Shown: piece after piece, positions 53,128 through 63,176 of the stretch | How positions within the stretch are numbered: the first letter of the stretch is position 1 | Layout: every line of letters starts with the position of its first letter | Source of the DNA: Shinella daejeonensis | GTDB taxonomy: Bacteria > Pseudomonadota > Alphaproteobacteria > Rhizobiales > Rhizobiaceae | Assembly (NCBI RefSeq): GCF_024281235.1 | Contig: NZ_JAHWXY010000007.1 | Span: forward strand, 1 to 64,000 | Direction of reading: 5' to 3' | DNA length: 64,000 nt | Made by a program: the position numbers and the translations under genes | The notes under the pieces: generated by a model | Database searches by the model: none | What the model was told of the DNA's origin: nothing | Seen by the model: only the letters and a program-made list of their open reading frames with translations

Positions 53128-53415
53128 ATGGAAGGGAAGGTGCTGGCCCGCATCGCGGCCATCGTATTCGTCACTGTCGCGATCACCGCGGCGATCATCG
53201 AGATGACCCGCGAAGAAGCCCCCGCGCCAGCACCTTCCGCTTCTTCACTTGCGCGGCAGGTCGATCCCCTGCGCGAAGGGCAGCGCCGCTGTCAGGAGAT
53301 GGGCGAAGCGGCAGCCAATGATGTCGAATGCCTGGGCGTCTGGGCCGAGACCCGCGACCGCTTCCTCGGCCGGGCGCCCGCGCAGTCGACGCCCGGCCCG
53401 GATGGGGGACGATAG
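53128..53415 (+). CDS. trbK: TrbK-alt, putative entry exclusion protein
   Basis: A 95-aa protein with one N-terminal membrane helix (LARIAAIVFVTVAITAAIIEM) and a periplasmic part with two Cys (RRCQEMG, VECLGVW). The position between trbJ and trbL identifies it as the alternative TrbK. It would block mating with cells already holding the ICE. Confidence 0.88.
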   Translation: MEGKVLARIAAIVFVTVAITAAIIEMTREEAPAPAPSASSLARQVDPLREGQRRCQEMGEAAANDVECLGVWAETRDRFLGRAPAQSTPGPDGGR

Positions 53416-53417
53416 TC

Positions 53418-54773
53418 ATGGGCGGAACGGGGGTCATCGACAACTTTCTCGGCATCTTCACCAGCTATATCGACTCGGGCTTTGGCCTGCTCGGCGGTGA
53501 AGTGGCCTTTATCGCCACCACACTCATCGTCATCGACGTCACGCTCGCTGCCCTGTTCTGGGCCTGGGGCGCAGATGATGACGTTCTCGCCCGCCTGGTG
53601 AAGAAAACCATCTTCGTCGGGGTCTTCGCTTATCTGATTTCCAATTGGAACAACCTCTCCCGCATCGTCTTCGAGAGTTTCGCCGGCCTTGGCCTCATGG
53701 CCTCGGGCACCGGCTTTTCCGCTGCCGATCTCCTGCGCCCAGGCCGCGTTGCGCAGATTGGCCTCGATGCCGGTCGGCCGCTGCTCGAATCCATCTCCGA
53801 TCTCATGGGCTGGATCGCGGTCTTCGAGAACCTGGTGCAGATCCTCTGCCTGTTCTTCGCCTGGGCGCTGGTGATCCTCGCCTTCTTCATCCTGGCGATC
53901 CAGCTCTTTGTCACCCTGATCGAGTTCAAGTTGACGACGCTTGCGGGTTTCGTGCTGATCCCCTTCGGGTTGTTCGGTAAGACCGCCTTCATGGCCGAGC
54001 GCGTGCTAGGCAATGTCGTGTCGAGCGGCATCAAGGTGTTGGTGTTGGCCGTCATCATCGGCATCGGCTCAACGCTCTTCGGCCAGTTTACGGCCGGCTT
54101 CGGTGGCGCCACCCCCACCATCGACGACGCGATGGCGATTGTGCTGGCAGCCTTGTCGTTGCTTGGTCTCGGCATATTCGGCCCCGGCATCGCCACCGGC
54201 CTTGTCTCCGGTGGTCCCCAACTCAGCGCCGGCGCCGCCGTTGGGACCGGCCTCGCTGTCGGCGGTGCCGCAATCGCTGCCGGTGGCGCGACCATGCTCG
54301 CCGCGCGGGGCGGCGGTGCCGCACTCTCGGGCGGTGCTGCGCTTGCCCGCGGTGGTGCCTCGGCCGCCGGTGCGGCCTCGTCGGCCTATTCCCTCGGCTC
54401 CATGGGCGACTCCGCCGCGGCCGGGGTCGCCTCCGGCCTTGGCGGTGTGGCCCGTGCCGCAGGCTCGGCTGCCATCTCGCCTTTGAAGCGCGCAGCCTCC
54501 CGTGCCGCCGACAGCGTGAAATCCAGCTACTCCGATGGCGCAAAAGCCGGGTTCGCGGCGTCCGGCGGCAGCTCCTCGATGGGCACGGTCGGGGGCGCCC
54601 CGTCGCCCGAGCCGTCACCCCCTGCAGCAGATGGGCCGCCGGCCTGGGCGCAGCAGATGCGTCGCAGCCGGGCGATGAGCCATGGCGTCACCGCTGCCGC
54701 CCATGCCGTCCGGTCCGGCGACAGCCACGGTGGCGGCTCTTCCGTCAGCCTTTCCGAAAGTGACCGCACATGA
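53418..54773 (+). CDS. trbL: TrbL (VirB6-like)
   Basis: A 451-aa polytopic membrane protein with five to six helices in the first 280 residues, then an Ala/Gly/Ser-rich tail typical of TrbL (AARGGGAALSGGAALARGG). The inner-membrane channel component. The start at 53418 is two bases after the trbK stop; ATGA overlap with trbF. Confidence 0.94.
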   Translation: MGGTGVIDNFLGIFTSYIDSGFGLLGGEVAFIATTLIVIDVTLAALFWAWGADDDVLARLVKKTIFVGVFAYLISNWNNLSRIVFESFAGLGLMASGTGFSAADLLRPGRVAQIGLDAGRPLLESISDLMGWIAVFENLVQILCLFFAWALVILAFFILAIQLFVTLIEFKLTTLAGFVLIPFGLFGKTAFMAERVLGNVVSSGIKVLVLAVIIGIGSTLFGQFTAGFGGATPTIDDAMAIVLAALSLLGLGIFGPGIATGLVSGGPQLSAGAAVGTGLAVGGAAIAAGGATMLAARGGGAALSGGAALARGGASAAGAASSAYSLGSMGDSAAAGVASGLGGVARAAGSAAISPLKRAASRAADSVKSSYSDGAKAGFAASGGSSSMGTVGGAPSPEPSPPAADGPPAWAQQMRRSRAMSHGVTAAAHAVRSGDSHGGGSSVSLSESDRT

Positions 54774-55459
54774 ACATCTTCAAACGACCGACGACCCATT
54801 ACGGCAAGGTGCCGGAACCCGAAACGCCCTATCAGCGCGCCGCACAGGTCTGGGACGAACGCATCGGTTCGGCCCGCGTGCAGGCGAAGAACTGGCGCTA
54901 CATGGCGTTCGGCTCAATGATCCTCTCGGTCGGGTTCGCCGGCGCTCTTGTCTGGCAATCGGCGCGCGGGACCGCCGTGCCTTGGGTGGTTCAGGTGGAC
55001 AATCTCGGCCAGGCGCAAGCCGTCGCGCCGGCAGCGGCCGATTATCGACCCACCGATCCGCAGATCGCCTTTCACCTCGGCCGTTTTATCGAACAGGTGC
55101 GCTCGCTCCCGGCGGACGCCATTGTCGTGCGCCAGAACTGGCTCAGGGCCTACGAGTTCACCACCGACCGGGGCGCGGCGGCGTTGAACGACTACGCCCG
55201 CTCCAATGATCCCTTCACGCGCGTCGGCCGCCAGCAGATCGCCGTCGAGGTGTCGAGCATCATCCGGGCGTCGCCGGACAGTTTCCGCGTGGCCTGGACC
55301 GAACGGCACTATGAGAACGGGCAACTCTCCACCACCGAACGTTGGACCGCGATCCTGACCATCGTGATCCAGACCCCGCGCACCGCCGAGAGGCTCCGCG
55401 CCAATCCCCTTGGAATCTACATCAACGCGATCAACTGGTCTCGGGAGATGAGCCAATGA
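54770..55459 (+). CDS. trbF: TrbF (VirB8-like)
   Basis: A 229-aa bitopic protein: short cytoplasmic tail, one transmembrane helix (MAFGSMILSVGFAGALVW) and a periplasmic VirB8-type domain (QNWLRAYEFTTDRGAAALNDYA). A scaffold of the inner-membrane complex. ATGA overlaps on both sides. Confidence 0.94.
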   Translation: MNIFKRPTTHYGKVPEPETPYQRAAQVWDERIGSARVQAKNWRYMAFGSMILSVGFAGALVWQSARGTAVPWVVQVDNLGQAQAVAPAAADYRPTDPQIAFHLGRFIEQVRSLPADAIVVRQNWLRAYEFTTDRGAAALNDYARSNDPFTRVGRQQIAVEVSSIIRASPDSFRVAWTERHYENGQLSTTERWTAILTIVIQTPRTAERLRANPLGIYINAINWSREMSQ

Positions 55460-56484
55460 ACGCCACGATTTTCCGCAGAGCCGGGCTTCCGGTTTTCCGT
55501 AAACCCGCCTGCGCGGCTTTGCTGCTTTCCGCCACCATGCTGGCCGGCTGCGCGACCAACCGGACGCCGGAGTTCAGCTACGACGCCGACGTGCCGCCGT
55601 TGCCGACCGTGCAGGCGGCTGCGACCGACACAAGGTCCCGGCCGCTGCATGTCCCGCCCGCCTGGACTGTGGCGCGGGGTGGCGAGGCTGCCGGCACGGC
55701 GACGGCCCGCGTCGAGAACGCCAATGCCGCTGCCCGCGTCGAGCCGCGCCGGGAAGGCTACTACAATGCCATCCAGATTTATCCGTGGAGCGAAGGCGCG
55801 CTCTATCAGGTCTATGCCGCGGTTGGGCAGATCACCACCATCGCACTGGAGCCGGGCGAAAGCCTGACCGGCGCGGGACCGATTGCCGCCGGCGATACCG
55901 CAAGATGGATCATAGGTGATACCGAGAGCGGAAGCGGCCCGACCCGCCGGGTGCATGTGCTGGTGAAGCCGACCCGGCCGGACATCTCGACCAACCTCGT
56001 CATCACCACCGACCGGCGCATCTACATGATCGAGTTGCGCGCGCGGGAAGCGCTCTACATGCCCGCCGTCGCATGGGCCTATCCAGCACCACCGCCGGGA
56101 AGCCGCGCCACCACGCCCTCTGCCCCCGTCATCCCGGCCGAGGCCGCGCGCAACTATCGCTACGGCTTGCAGGTGCAGGGCAACAGCCCGCCTTGGCGTC
56201 CAGTCTCTGTCTTCGACGACGGCAGGCGCGTCTATGTCGTGTTCCCGCGTGGCATCGTGCAGGGAGAGATGCCGCCATTGTTCGTCCTTGGGTCGGACGG
56301 CGAGCCGCAGATCGTCAACAGCCGCATCCACCAGAACGTCCTGATCGTGGACAGGCTGTTCGGCGCGGCCGAGCTGCGCCTTGGGAGCGGCGACCGCCAG
56401 CAGGTCGTCAGGATCGTCCGCGTCGAGCAGACGCAGGCCGCAGCCCAGCCAGCCGGTGCGACCACGGGAGGATCACCCTCATGA
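55456..56484 (+). CDS. trbG: TrbG, outer-membrane core lipoprotein (VirB9-like)
   Basis: A 342-aa protein with a lipobox signal peptide (ATMLAGC, Cys near 33) and a VirB9 domain (YNAIQIYPWSEGALYQVYAAVG, LVITTDRRIYMIEL). Part of the outer-membrane core with TrbI. ATGA overlaps on both sides. Confidence 0.94.
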   Translation: MNATIFRRAGLPVFRKPACAALLLSATMLAGCATNRTPEFSYDADVPPLPTVQAAATDTRSRPLHVPPAWTVARGGEAAGTATARVENANAAARVEPRREGYYNAIQIYPWSEGALYQVYAAVGQITTIALEPGESLTGAGPIAAGDTARWIIGDTESGSGPTRRVHVLVKPTRPDISTNLVITTDRRIYMIELRAREALYMPAVAWAYPAPPPGSRATTPSAPVIPAEAARNYRYGLQVQGNSPPWRPVSVFDDGRRVYVVFPRGIVQGEMPPLFVLGSDGEPQIVNSRIHQNVLIVDRLFGAAELRLGSGDRQQVVRIVRVEQTQAAAQPAGATTGGSPS

Positions 56485-57608
56485 GTGGCACCGACACCAC
56501 GGCTCCCATGCGGTTGCGCGCCGAGCCGCCCCGCGTCACCCGCCTGTCCCGCAAGGTGCTGGCGGGCGCCGGAGCCGTCGCCCTTCTCGGCATCGGCGGG
56601 GCGCTGATCTATGCGCTCCAGACCCGCAACGCGGGACCGGGTGGCAGCGAACTCTATTCGACCGAGAACCGGCCCACGGCGGATGGGCTGGCGGGCTTGC
56701 CGCGTGACTATACCGGCCCGGTCCTTGGACCGGCCTTGCCCGGCGACCTCGGCCGTCCGATCCTTGAGGCGCAGAACCGGGGGCAGCCTGTCGCGCCGCC
56801 GCCCATCGCGACACCCGCCGTCGATCCGGATGAACAGCGTCGTCTCGCTGAGGAAGAAGCCGCACGGTTGAGCGGTGTGTTCTTCCAGTCCGGCCCGCGC
56901 ACGGTAGCGCCGGCAGGGACGGCCATGCCAGGCCTTGCCGGTCTCGGCCTCGGCGGACAGCCCGCGACGCAGGACCGGCACACGGCTTTCCTCAACGGGC
57001 CGGTGGACCGGCAGACCGTTGCGCCTGATCGCGTCATGCCGCCGGCGTCTCCCTATATCCTTCAGGCCGGGGCCGTGATTCCGGCCGCACTCATCACCGG
57101 CATCAGGTCCGACCTTCCGGGCCAGATCACAGCCCAAGTGACGGAGAACGTCTATGACAGCCCGACGGGCTCGCTGCTTCTGATCCCGCAGGGAACGCGC
57201 ATCATCGGTCAATACGATGACGGCGTAACCTTCGGCCAGCGTCGCGTGCTGCTGGTATGGAATCGCCTGATCCTGCCCGGCGGCCGTTCCATCGTTCTGG
57301 AGCGCCTGCCGGGCGCGGATGCCAGCGGTTACGCCGGCCTTGAGGATGGTGTCGATTATCATTGGTGGGATCTGATGAAGGCCGCAGGGCTGTCCACGCT
57401 GCTTGGCATGGGCACGGAGCTGGCGACGAGCGACGAGGACCGGCTTATCCGGGCCATCCGCGACGGCGCGCAGGATACCGTCAATCAGGCGGGCCAGCAG
57501 ATCGTCCAGCGCCAGTTGCAGGTTGCGCCGACATTGACGATCCGGCCCGGTTTCCCGGTCAGGATCATCGTCACCCGCGACCTTGTGTTCGAGCCGGCAG
57601 GAGGTTGA
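56481..57608 (+). CDS. trbI: TrbI, core channel protein (VirB10-like)
   Basis: A 375-aa protein with a cytoplasmic N-terminus, one membrane helix (GAGAVALLGIGGALIYAL), a Pro-rich periplasmic linker and a VirB10 domain (AGAVIPAALITGIRSDLPGQI, LLIPQGTRIIGQYDD). It spans the envelope as the channel core. Confidence 0.95.
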   Translation: MSGTDTTAPMRLRAEPPRVTRLSRKVLAGAGAVALLGIGGALIYALQTRNAGPGGSELYSTENRPTADGLAGLPRDYTGPVLGPALPGDLGRPILEAQNRGQPVAPPPIATPAVDPDEQRRLAEEEAARLSGVFFQSGPRTVAPAGTAMPGLAGLGLGGQPATQDRHTAFLNGPVDRQTVAPDRVMPPASPYILQAGAVIPAALITGIRSDLPGQITAQVTENVYDSPTGSLLLIPQGTRIIGQYDDGVTFGQRRVLLVWNRLILPGGRSIVLERLPGADASGYAGLEDGVDYHWWDLMKAAGLSTLLGMGTELATSDEDRLIRAIRDGAQDTVNQAGQQIVQRQLQVAPTLTIRPGFPVRIIVTRDLVFEPAGG

Positions 57609-57610
57609 CC

Positions 57611-57850
57611 ATGACCAAGCTGAAGCTCGGCCCGCTGACGGACGACAAGCCTGTCAAGGTAACGGTGGAACTGCCCGCGTCGCTTCACCGCGATCTGACC
57701 GCCTACGCTGGAGTGCTGGCCCGCGAGACGGCCCAGCCCGCCGCCGATCCCGTCAGGCTCATCGTGCCGATGCTGGAACGGTTTATCGCCACGGATCGCG
57801 GCTTCGCAAAGGCTCGTCGCTCGCCCCACTCTAAGATGCCGACTACCTGA
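57611..57850 (+). CDS. DUF2274 family protein
   Basis: A 79-aa DUF2274 protein (KLKLGPLTDDKPVKVTVELPA ... LIVPMLERFIATDRGF). A standard last gene of trb operons, resembling a ribbon-helix-helix protein. The function is unknown. Its end overlaps the convergent LysR gene by eight bases. Confidence 0.9.
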   Translation: MTKLKLGPLTDDKPVKVTVELPASLHRDLTAYAGVLARETAQPAADPVRLIVPMLERFIATDRGFAKARRSPHSKMPTT

Positions 57851-58757
57851 TTTTCGTGGATTTCGCGGATGCCACTCTGGCCATGGCAAGTATTCTGCGT
57901 AAGGGGGGATTGTCGTTTCGGGGGGACCAAACGGCCGAGAAGGGAAGTATCTCCCCTTTGATAGGCCGGTAAGTGATGCCGGGCAGCATGGCGACGGTCA
58001 TGGCCTCGCTCACCAGCGTTAGTCCCCGGCCGATTGCCACCAGCGGCAAGAGGTTGTCGCGGCCGACCGACTGCACCTGGATCTCCGGGCGCCGGCCGAG
58101 CGATGCCAGTTCCCGCACCAGATGATCGTGAATCTCCTGGCCTGGCGCAGCCTCGCTGACGATGAATGGCTCCTCGGTCAAATCCGGCCACGACAGTTCG
58201 GCGCGGGCGGCGAGGGGATGGCGATCTGGCAGCACCACGAAGACCCGCTCAGACCACAATTGCGCGCGGTCGCAGCCGGGCCAATCCCGATCGCCGGTCA
58301 AAAAGGCGACGTCGAGGCGGAACTGCCGGATGGCGGCGACATGCTCCTCGGGATTGCCGTCGACCAACTCGATCCTAACGTTTCCATGCCGGAGGCCATA
58401 GGTGTAGAGCAGTTCGGCGAGGAAGCCGGAAGCGATGGAGGAATAGATGCCGATCCGCACCCGTCCTTGCTCGGAACGTCCAGCAGCGGTTACCTCATTT
58501 GCGCCTTCACTGATCGTCCTGATCGCTCGTCGCGCACGATGAAGAAAACGTTGACCTGCAAAAGTCTGAGACACGCCCCATGCGTGTCGGTGAAAGAGTG
58601 ACGCGCCCAACCTGTCTTCGAGATCAACAATGCAGCGGCTGATTGCCGATTGCGACCGTCCAAGTACAACTCCAGCCTTGCGAAAACTGCCATGCTCGGC
58701 TGCAGCCACGAAATAGCGGAGATGACGAAGTTCGATTGATTTGGAGTGCCTCGCCAT
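57843..58757 (-). CDS. LysR-family transcriptional regulator
   Basis: A 304-aa LysR protein with an N-terminal winged HTH (LRHLRYFVAAAEHGSFRKAGVVLGRSQSAISRCI) and a substrate-binding domain. LysR genes at the end of trb clusters are frequent in these ICEs. The ligand and targets are unknown. It is the last gene of the minus-strand run beginning at the CDF gene; about 110 bases separate it from the cytochrome gene. Confidence 0.9.
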   Translation of the reverse strand: MARHSKSIELRHLRYFVAAAEHGSFRKAGVVLGRSQSAISRCIVDLEDRLGASLFHRHAWGVSQTFAGQRFLHRARRAIRTISEGANEVTAAGRSEQGRVRIGIYSSIASGFLAELLYTYGLRHGNVRIELVDGNPEEHVAAIRQFRLDVAFLTGDRDWPGCDRAQLWSERVFVVLPDRHPLAARAELSWPDLTEEPFIVSEAAPGQEIHDHLVRELASLGRRPEIQVQSVGRDNLLPLVAIGRGLTLVSEAMTVAMLPGITYRPIKGEILPFSAVWSPRNDNPPLRRILAMARVASAKSTKIR

Positions 58758-58868
58758 TTGCTACATTATTGTTTGTCGATGGCGAGCGTCTGGACGGTAG
58801 CCGAGAATGCGGCAAGACCGCAGCCGGATATGACCTCGGTCACGGCTAGGTCGCCATAGGTCAGCGGC

Positions 58869-59288
58869 TTATTGAATGCCGTTCGCAACCTGAACCTCCC
58901 GCACGAAACGGATGATGCCGGCTAGGTCCGCATCCGTGAGTCCCGGCACCGGGGGCATGTTTCCGAAGCGCCAGTGATGGGCGCGCACCCCGTTGCGTGC
59001 TGCCAAGACGAAAGCCATGTCGCTGTGATGACCCGGCTCATAGATTTTGTGGATGAGCGGAGGTGCGGTTCCCGCACGCCCTTCAGCGTTCGTGCCGTGG
59101 CAGGAAGCGCAGTTGGCGGCAAATATCTGCTGACCGGCTTCGGCCTCGGGTGACAGTGTGGCCGGCAGAGTTACAGCAGCAAGAGCCTGGCCCTCTTCCG
59201 CCGGGCTTGCAGCATCGGGCTGGCTCCAGAGCCACCAGGCACTGCCTGTCGCGATCGCGGCAATCGCCACGAGTATGAAAGTTCGCAT
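58869..59288 (-). CDS. small periplasmic c-type cytochrome
   Basis: A 139-aa class I cytochrome c with an N-terminal signal anchor (ILVAIAAIATGSAWWLW), heme motif CASCH and a likely axial Met in GNMPPVPGLTDADL. Such cytochromes are common in copper-resistance loci, where they may pass electrons to a Cu oxidase or reductase. The start at 59288 is preferred to the longer frame. Confidence 0.88.
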   Translation of the reverse strand: MRTFILVAIAAIATGSAWWLWSQPDAASPAEEGQALAAVTLPATLSPEAEAGQQIFAANCASCHGTNAEGRAGTAPPLIHKIYEPGHHSDMAFVLAARNGVRAHHWRFGNMPPVPGLTDADLAGIIRFVREVQVANGIQ

Positions 59289-59426
59289 GATGTCTTCCTC
59301 TGATTTGCTCACGCGGATGAAGAGATTTTAGGAGGAGGCCTCGATCGCCTTGGCGCTGGGGAAACCCGGCACCCAGGTTCGCGATGCAGTCAGTTCGACG
59401 GCCAATGAACGATGCGGTGAGTGTCG

Positions 59427-59510
59427 TTACTCGGCTTGCGCCAGCGCAATCAGGCAGCCTGCCAGCAACACTGGCGAAAGGGCGAGTGCAGTTCGTTTCA
59501 TTGTTTTCAT
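59427..59510 (-). CDS. very short predicted lipoprotein-like peptide
   Basis: A 27-codon frame (MKTMKRTALALSPVLLAGCL...) with a basic N-terminus, hydrophobic core and lipobox LAGC, preceded by AAGGG. It would leave only a few residues after processing. It is on the same strand and in line with the metal genes. It may be a leader peptide or membrane microprotein, or chance. Confidence 0.35.
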   Translation of the reverse strand: MKTMKRTALALSPVLLAGCLIALAQAE

Positions 59511-59631
59511 CCCTTGATACCGGAGGGCCGGCGTCATTAATCGACGCATGCGCCCGTGGTCGTCTGTCGGTTGTTCAATAGCCGGTCGACTGAGGGACCC
59601 AGGGCCAAAGCCCGCCCTCAGTCATACGCGC

Positions 59632-60120
59632 CTACGCCGATGTGTTCAGACGTGGAGGTCTCAGGATGCCTGGAAGAACTCGCCCGATATGGTTCGGAAC
59701 TAGGAGACGCAGATGTTCGCTGCTTGCATGAGGAGTCAGCGACTGGCTCTCGGGAGTAATGGCGGCGACTAGACAGGTCGGACAGCAGTCGACCACGCCC
59801 GATACCGTATTGTCCTGTTCGCAGTGTTTGATGGAGGCTTCGTGCCCGTAGTCAGACGAATGGGTATAGGCGCAAGGCTGCGCCATTGTAGTAATGGCGA
59901 CATCGTGATGGGCAGAGCGTCCGCTCGGGCCCGCATGCGCCAGTGGCTGCAGAAAAAAGGCGCTGACAGCGAGCAGCAGGAGCGCCGTCGACAGATGTCG
60001 CAACCAGTCGCTTGGCAATCGAAACGCCACTTGGGCACGCCCGTTCACGCTGAGGCCCACTCGGATGGGACACGCTGGAGCATGGTCTAACAGTAGGCCG
60101 GTCATGAGTTGAACGATCAT
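59632..60120 (-). CDS. Cys/His-rich membrane-anchored protein of unknown function
   Basis: A 162-aa frame with one hydrophobic segment (STALLLLAVSAFFLQPLAHA) and then a Cys/His-rich periplasmic part (SAHHDVA, CAYTHSSDYGHE, KHCEQD, VVDCCPTC). A metal-binding role is plausible. It begins 13 bases after the DUF411 gene in the same direction. Not assigned to a family; the start is uncertain. Confidence 0.5.
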   Translation of the reverse strand: MIVQLMTGLLLDHAPACPIRVGLSVNGRAQVAFRLPSDWLRHLSTALLLLAVSAFFLQPLAHAGPSGRSAHHDVAITTMAQPCAYTHSSDYGHEASIKHCEQDNTVSGVVDCCPTCLVAAITPESQSLTPHASSEHLRLLVPNHIGRVLPGILRPPRLNTSA

Positions 60121-60133
60121 GTGCTGACTCCGA

Positions 60134-60622
60134 TCAAACCTCCTGCGCGCCGAGAAAACGCAAAAACACGTTGCGGCCGGAAGCGTTGAACAGCAGCACC
60201 TCATACGGCTCCGGCTCTACACCGGGGAAGTCCATGCCAGGTGAACCAGCCGGCATGCCCGGCACCGCAAGGCCGATGGCCTTTGGCCGCTCGGCCAGCA
60301 AGCGACGCACGGCGGCTGCCGGGACATGGCCTTCGATCACATATCCGTCCACCTCGGCGGTATGGCAAGAGACAAGGTCGGCTGGCACACCCAGTTGCTG
60401 TTTCAGGTTGAACACATCGTCAGATTCGATCACGCGCACCGGAAACCCCGCCGCCTTGATATGGTCCGACCAGCCGTCGCAGCAGCCACAATTGGGGTCC
60501 TTGGTGACCTTGACCAGCGGCAGCGTCTCAGCCCGCAGGTAGCCGGACAAGGACAAAGCTAGAGGAAACGCGCCGGCAGCCGCCAAAAGGACGCGTCGGC
60601 TGATGGTGAGATCGCTTTGCAT
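60134..60622 (-). CDS. DUF411 metal-associated protein
   Basis: A 162-aa protein with a twin-arginine-like signal (SRRVLLAAAGAFPLALSL) and the DUF411 core: KDPNCGCCDGW, SCHTAEVDGYVIEGHVPAAAVRRLL. DUF411 proteins accompany copper and silver resistance genes and are thought to bind metal through the CGCC cysteines. The start at 60622 (MQSDLT) is used because the longer frame would run into copA. Confidence 0.9.
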   Translation of the reverse strand: MQSDLTISRRVLLAAAGAFPLALSLSGYLRAETLPLVKVTKDPNCGCCDGWSDHIKAAGFPVRVIESDDVFNLKQQLGVPADLVSCHTAEVDGYVIEGHVPAAAVRRLLAERPKAIGLAVPGMPAGSPGMDFPGVEPEPYEVLLFNASGRNVFLRFLGAQEV

Positions 60623-60672
60623 CGTCAAACCTCGATCGTGGATTTCATTGTCTCGCCGTCGTTTTGTCGCCC

Positions 60673-63084
60673 TCACAGTTTCACCCCTCGCAGTCGCGCC
60701 GCATTGGCGATCACGCTGACCGATGACAGTGCCATGGCGGCGGCGGCGATGATCGGCGACAAGAGGATTCCGAAGAACGGATAGAGCAGCCCGGCCGCAA
60801 CCGGCACGCCCAACGCGTTGTAGATGAAGGCGAAGAACAGGTTCTGACGGATGTTGCCCATCACCGCTTTCGAAAGTCGCCGGGCACGCACGATGCCAGT
60901 CAGATCGCCCTTGAGCAGGGTGACACCGGCGCTTTCCATCGCCACATCGGTGCCGGTGCCCATGGCGATGCCGACATCGGCCGCAGCCAGTGCCGGCGCG
61001 TCGTTGACGCCGTCACCCGCCATTGCCACCACTTCGCCCGCCGCCTTGTGCCGCTGCACGACCGCGCTCTTCTGATCGGGCAGAACCTCCGCTTCGACCT
61101 CGTCGATGCCGAGCTGGCGGGCGACGGCCTTCGCGGTGGTCCAGTTGTCGCCGGTCAGCATGACAACCCGGATGCCTTGCGCCTTCAGCGCGGCTAGGGC
61201 CTCGGGCGTCGATGGCTTGACCGGATCGGCGATGGCGAAAATCGCGGCGACGCGGTCATCCACGCCCATGAAGATTGCGGTCGCGCCGTCCTCGCGCAGC
61301 CGGTCGGCCTCCTCGGCCAGCGGCGCGACATCGACGCCCTGCTCGGCAAGGAATTTCGCATTGCCCAGCGGAATGCGCTTGCCATCCACCACCCCGATCG
61401 CGCCCTTGCCTGTGGGCGAGTCGAAATCCACAACCGGCGCCATCGCGATCCCGCGCTCCTCGGCAGCGCGCACGATGGCCAGCGCCAGCGGATGCTCGCT
61501 GGCGCGTTCGACGCTGGCGGCCAGCCGCAGCGCCTCCTCCTTGGTGAAGCCTGGCGCCGGCACAATGGCAGTGACGGCGGGCCGGCCCTCGGTCAGCGTG
61601 CCGGTCTTGTCGACGATGATGGTGTCGACCTTCTCCATATGCTCCAACGCCTCGGCGTTCTTGATTAGAACGCCCGCCTGTGCGCCGCGGCCGACGCCGA
61701 CCATGATCGACATCGGCGTCGCTAGCCCCAGCGCGCAGGGACAGGCGATGATCAGGACCGAGACCGCCGCGATCAGACCGAATGAGAAGCGCGGCTCCGG
61801 CCCCCAAATCGACCACACGATGAAGGCAAGGACCGCGACCACGATCACCGCCGGCACGAACCAGCCCGACACCTGGTCGGCAAGCCGCTGGATCGGGGCA
61901 CGGCTGCGCTGCGCCTCGGCGACGAGCTGGACGATCTGGGACAGCATGGTGTCGCGGCCGACCTTCTTCGCCTCGATCACCAGCGCCCCCGACTGGTTCA
62001 TGGTGCCACCAATGGCCGTGGAACCGACCTCCTTGGTCACCGGCATCGACTCACCTGTCACCATCGACTCGTCCACGGCGCTGCGGCCTTCCAGCACCTC
62101 GCCATCCACCGGGACTTTCTCGCCGGGCCGGACCCGCAGGCGGTCGCCGACTTGGACGGCGTCGAGCTGCGCCTCCTCCTCGCTGCCGTCGTCACGAATG
62201 ATCCGGGCGGTCTTGGGGGCAAGGTCGAGCAGCGCACGGATCGCGCCGCTGGTGCTTTCGCGCGCACGCAATTCCAGCACCTGTCCGAGCAGAACAAGCA
62301 CGGTGATGACCGCCGCCGCCTCGAAATAGACCGCGACCGAGCCGTCGGCTTGCCGGAACGCATCCGGGAAGATGTCAGGCGCCAATGTGGCAACGATGCT
62401 GTAGAGCCATGCCGTGCCGGTGCCCATGGCGATCAGGGTGAACATGTTGAGGCTGCGGTTGACCAGCGACTGCCAGCCGCGCTGAAAGAACGGCCAACCC
62501 GCCCAGAGAACAACCGGGGACGCTAGAATCAATTGCCACCAGTTCGACGCCTGCTGACCGATGACATGCGTCAGCCCAAACAGGTGCCCGCCCATCTCGA
62601 GGATGAACACCGGGATCGTCAGAGCGAGGCCGATCCAGAACCGACGCGTCATGTCGATCAGTTCCTCGTTCGGTCCGGCGTCGAGGCTGACCAGCACCGG
62701 CTCCAGCGCCATTCCGCAAATCGGGCATGATCCGGGGCCGACCTGCCGAATCTCTGGGTGCATCGGGCAGGTGTAGATCGTCCCCTCGGGAACCGGCGCG
62801 GTCTTCTCTGCCGCAGATTCTGGATCGAGATACCGTTCCGGATCGGCCAGGAACTTTGTTCGGCACCCAGCCGAGCAGAAGTAATAGGGCCGACCGGCAT
62901 GTTCAGCCTTGTGCTCGGTCGTATGTGGATCGACCATCATGCCGCAGACCGGGTCCTTAACCTTGTGGGCTGCGTCCTGCGCGACAGCCGTGTGGTCATG
63001 CACATGATCGTGCACATGCCCGTGGGCCGAATGATCGTGCGGATGCTTCTCGTGATCGTGTTCTGTCTTTCTGGTCATTTTCAC
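60673..63084 (-). CDS. copA: Cu(I)-exporting P1B-type ATPase
   Basis: An 803-aa transporter. His-rich N-terminus (about 9-31); YHS-type metal domain (DPVCGMM ... YYFCSAGC, about 43-75); second Cys region YTCPMHPEI...CPICGM (about 104-125); eight membrane helices with the ion motif IACPCALG (CPC at 448-450); phosphorylation motif DKTGT (492-496); hinge [11 protein letters not shown]. The last helix region SSVSVIANA matches Cu(I) pumps. The usual HMA domain is replaced by the His-rich and YHS parts. Confidence 0.93.
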   Translation of the reverse strand: MKMTRKTEHDHEKHPHDHSAHGHVHDHVHDHTAVAQDAAHKVKDPVCGMMVDPHTTEHKAEHAGRPYYFCSAGCRTKFLADPERYLDPESAAEKTAPVPEGTIYTCPMHPEIRQVGPGSCPICGMALEPVLVSLDAGPNEELIDMTRRFWIGLALTIPVFILEMGGHLFGLTHVIGQQASNWWQLILASPVVLWAGWPFFQRGWQSLVNRSLNMFTLIAMGTGTAWLYSIVATLAPDIFPDAFRQADGSVAVYFEAAAVITVLVLLGQVLELRARESTSGAIRALLDLAPKTARIIRDDGSEEEAQLDAVQVGDRLRVRPGEKVPVDGEVLEGRSAVDESMVTGESMPVTKEVGSTAIGGTMNQSGALVIEAKKVGRDTMLSQIVQLVAEAQRSRAPIQRLADQVSGWFVPAVIVVAVLAFIVWSIWGPEPRFSFGLIAAVSVLIIACPCALGLATPMSIMVGVGRGAQAGVLIKNAEALEHMEKVDTIIVDKTGTLTEGRPAVTAIVPAPGFTKEEALRLAASVERASEHPLALAIVRAAEERGIAMAPVVDFDSPTGKGAIGVVDGKRIPLGNAKFLAEQGVDVAPLAEEADRLREDGATAIFMGVDDRVAAIFAIADPVKPSTPEALAALKAQGIRVVMLTGDNWTTAKAVARQLGIDEVEAEVLPDQKSAVVQRHKAAGEVVAMAGDGVNDAPALAAADVGIAMGTGTDVAMESAGVTLLKGDLTGIVRARRLSKAVMGNIRQNLFFAFIYNALGVPVAAGLLYPFFGILLSPIIAAAAMALSSVSVIANAARLRGVKL

Positions 63085-63176
63085 GCCTCCCCGGCGTTTT
63101 CATCCTGAGTTTACGTTTCACCTGTTCTGCGCGTTCCAATCGTTGGAAGGTCAAGAGGTGATCGGAAAAACGGGAG

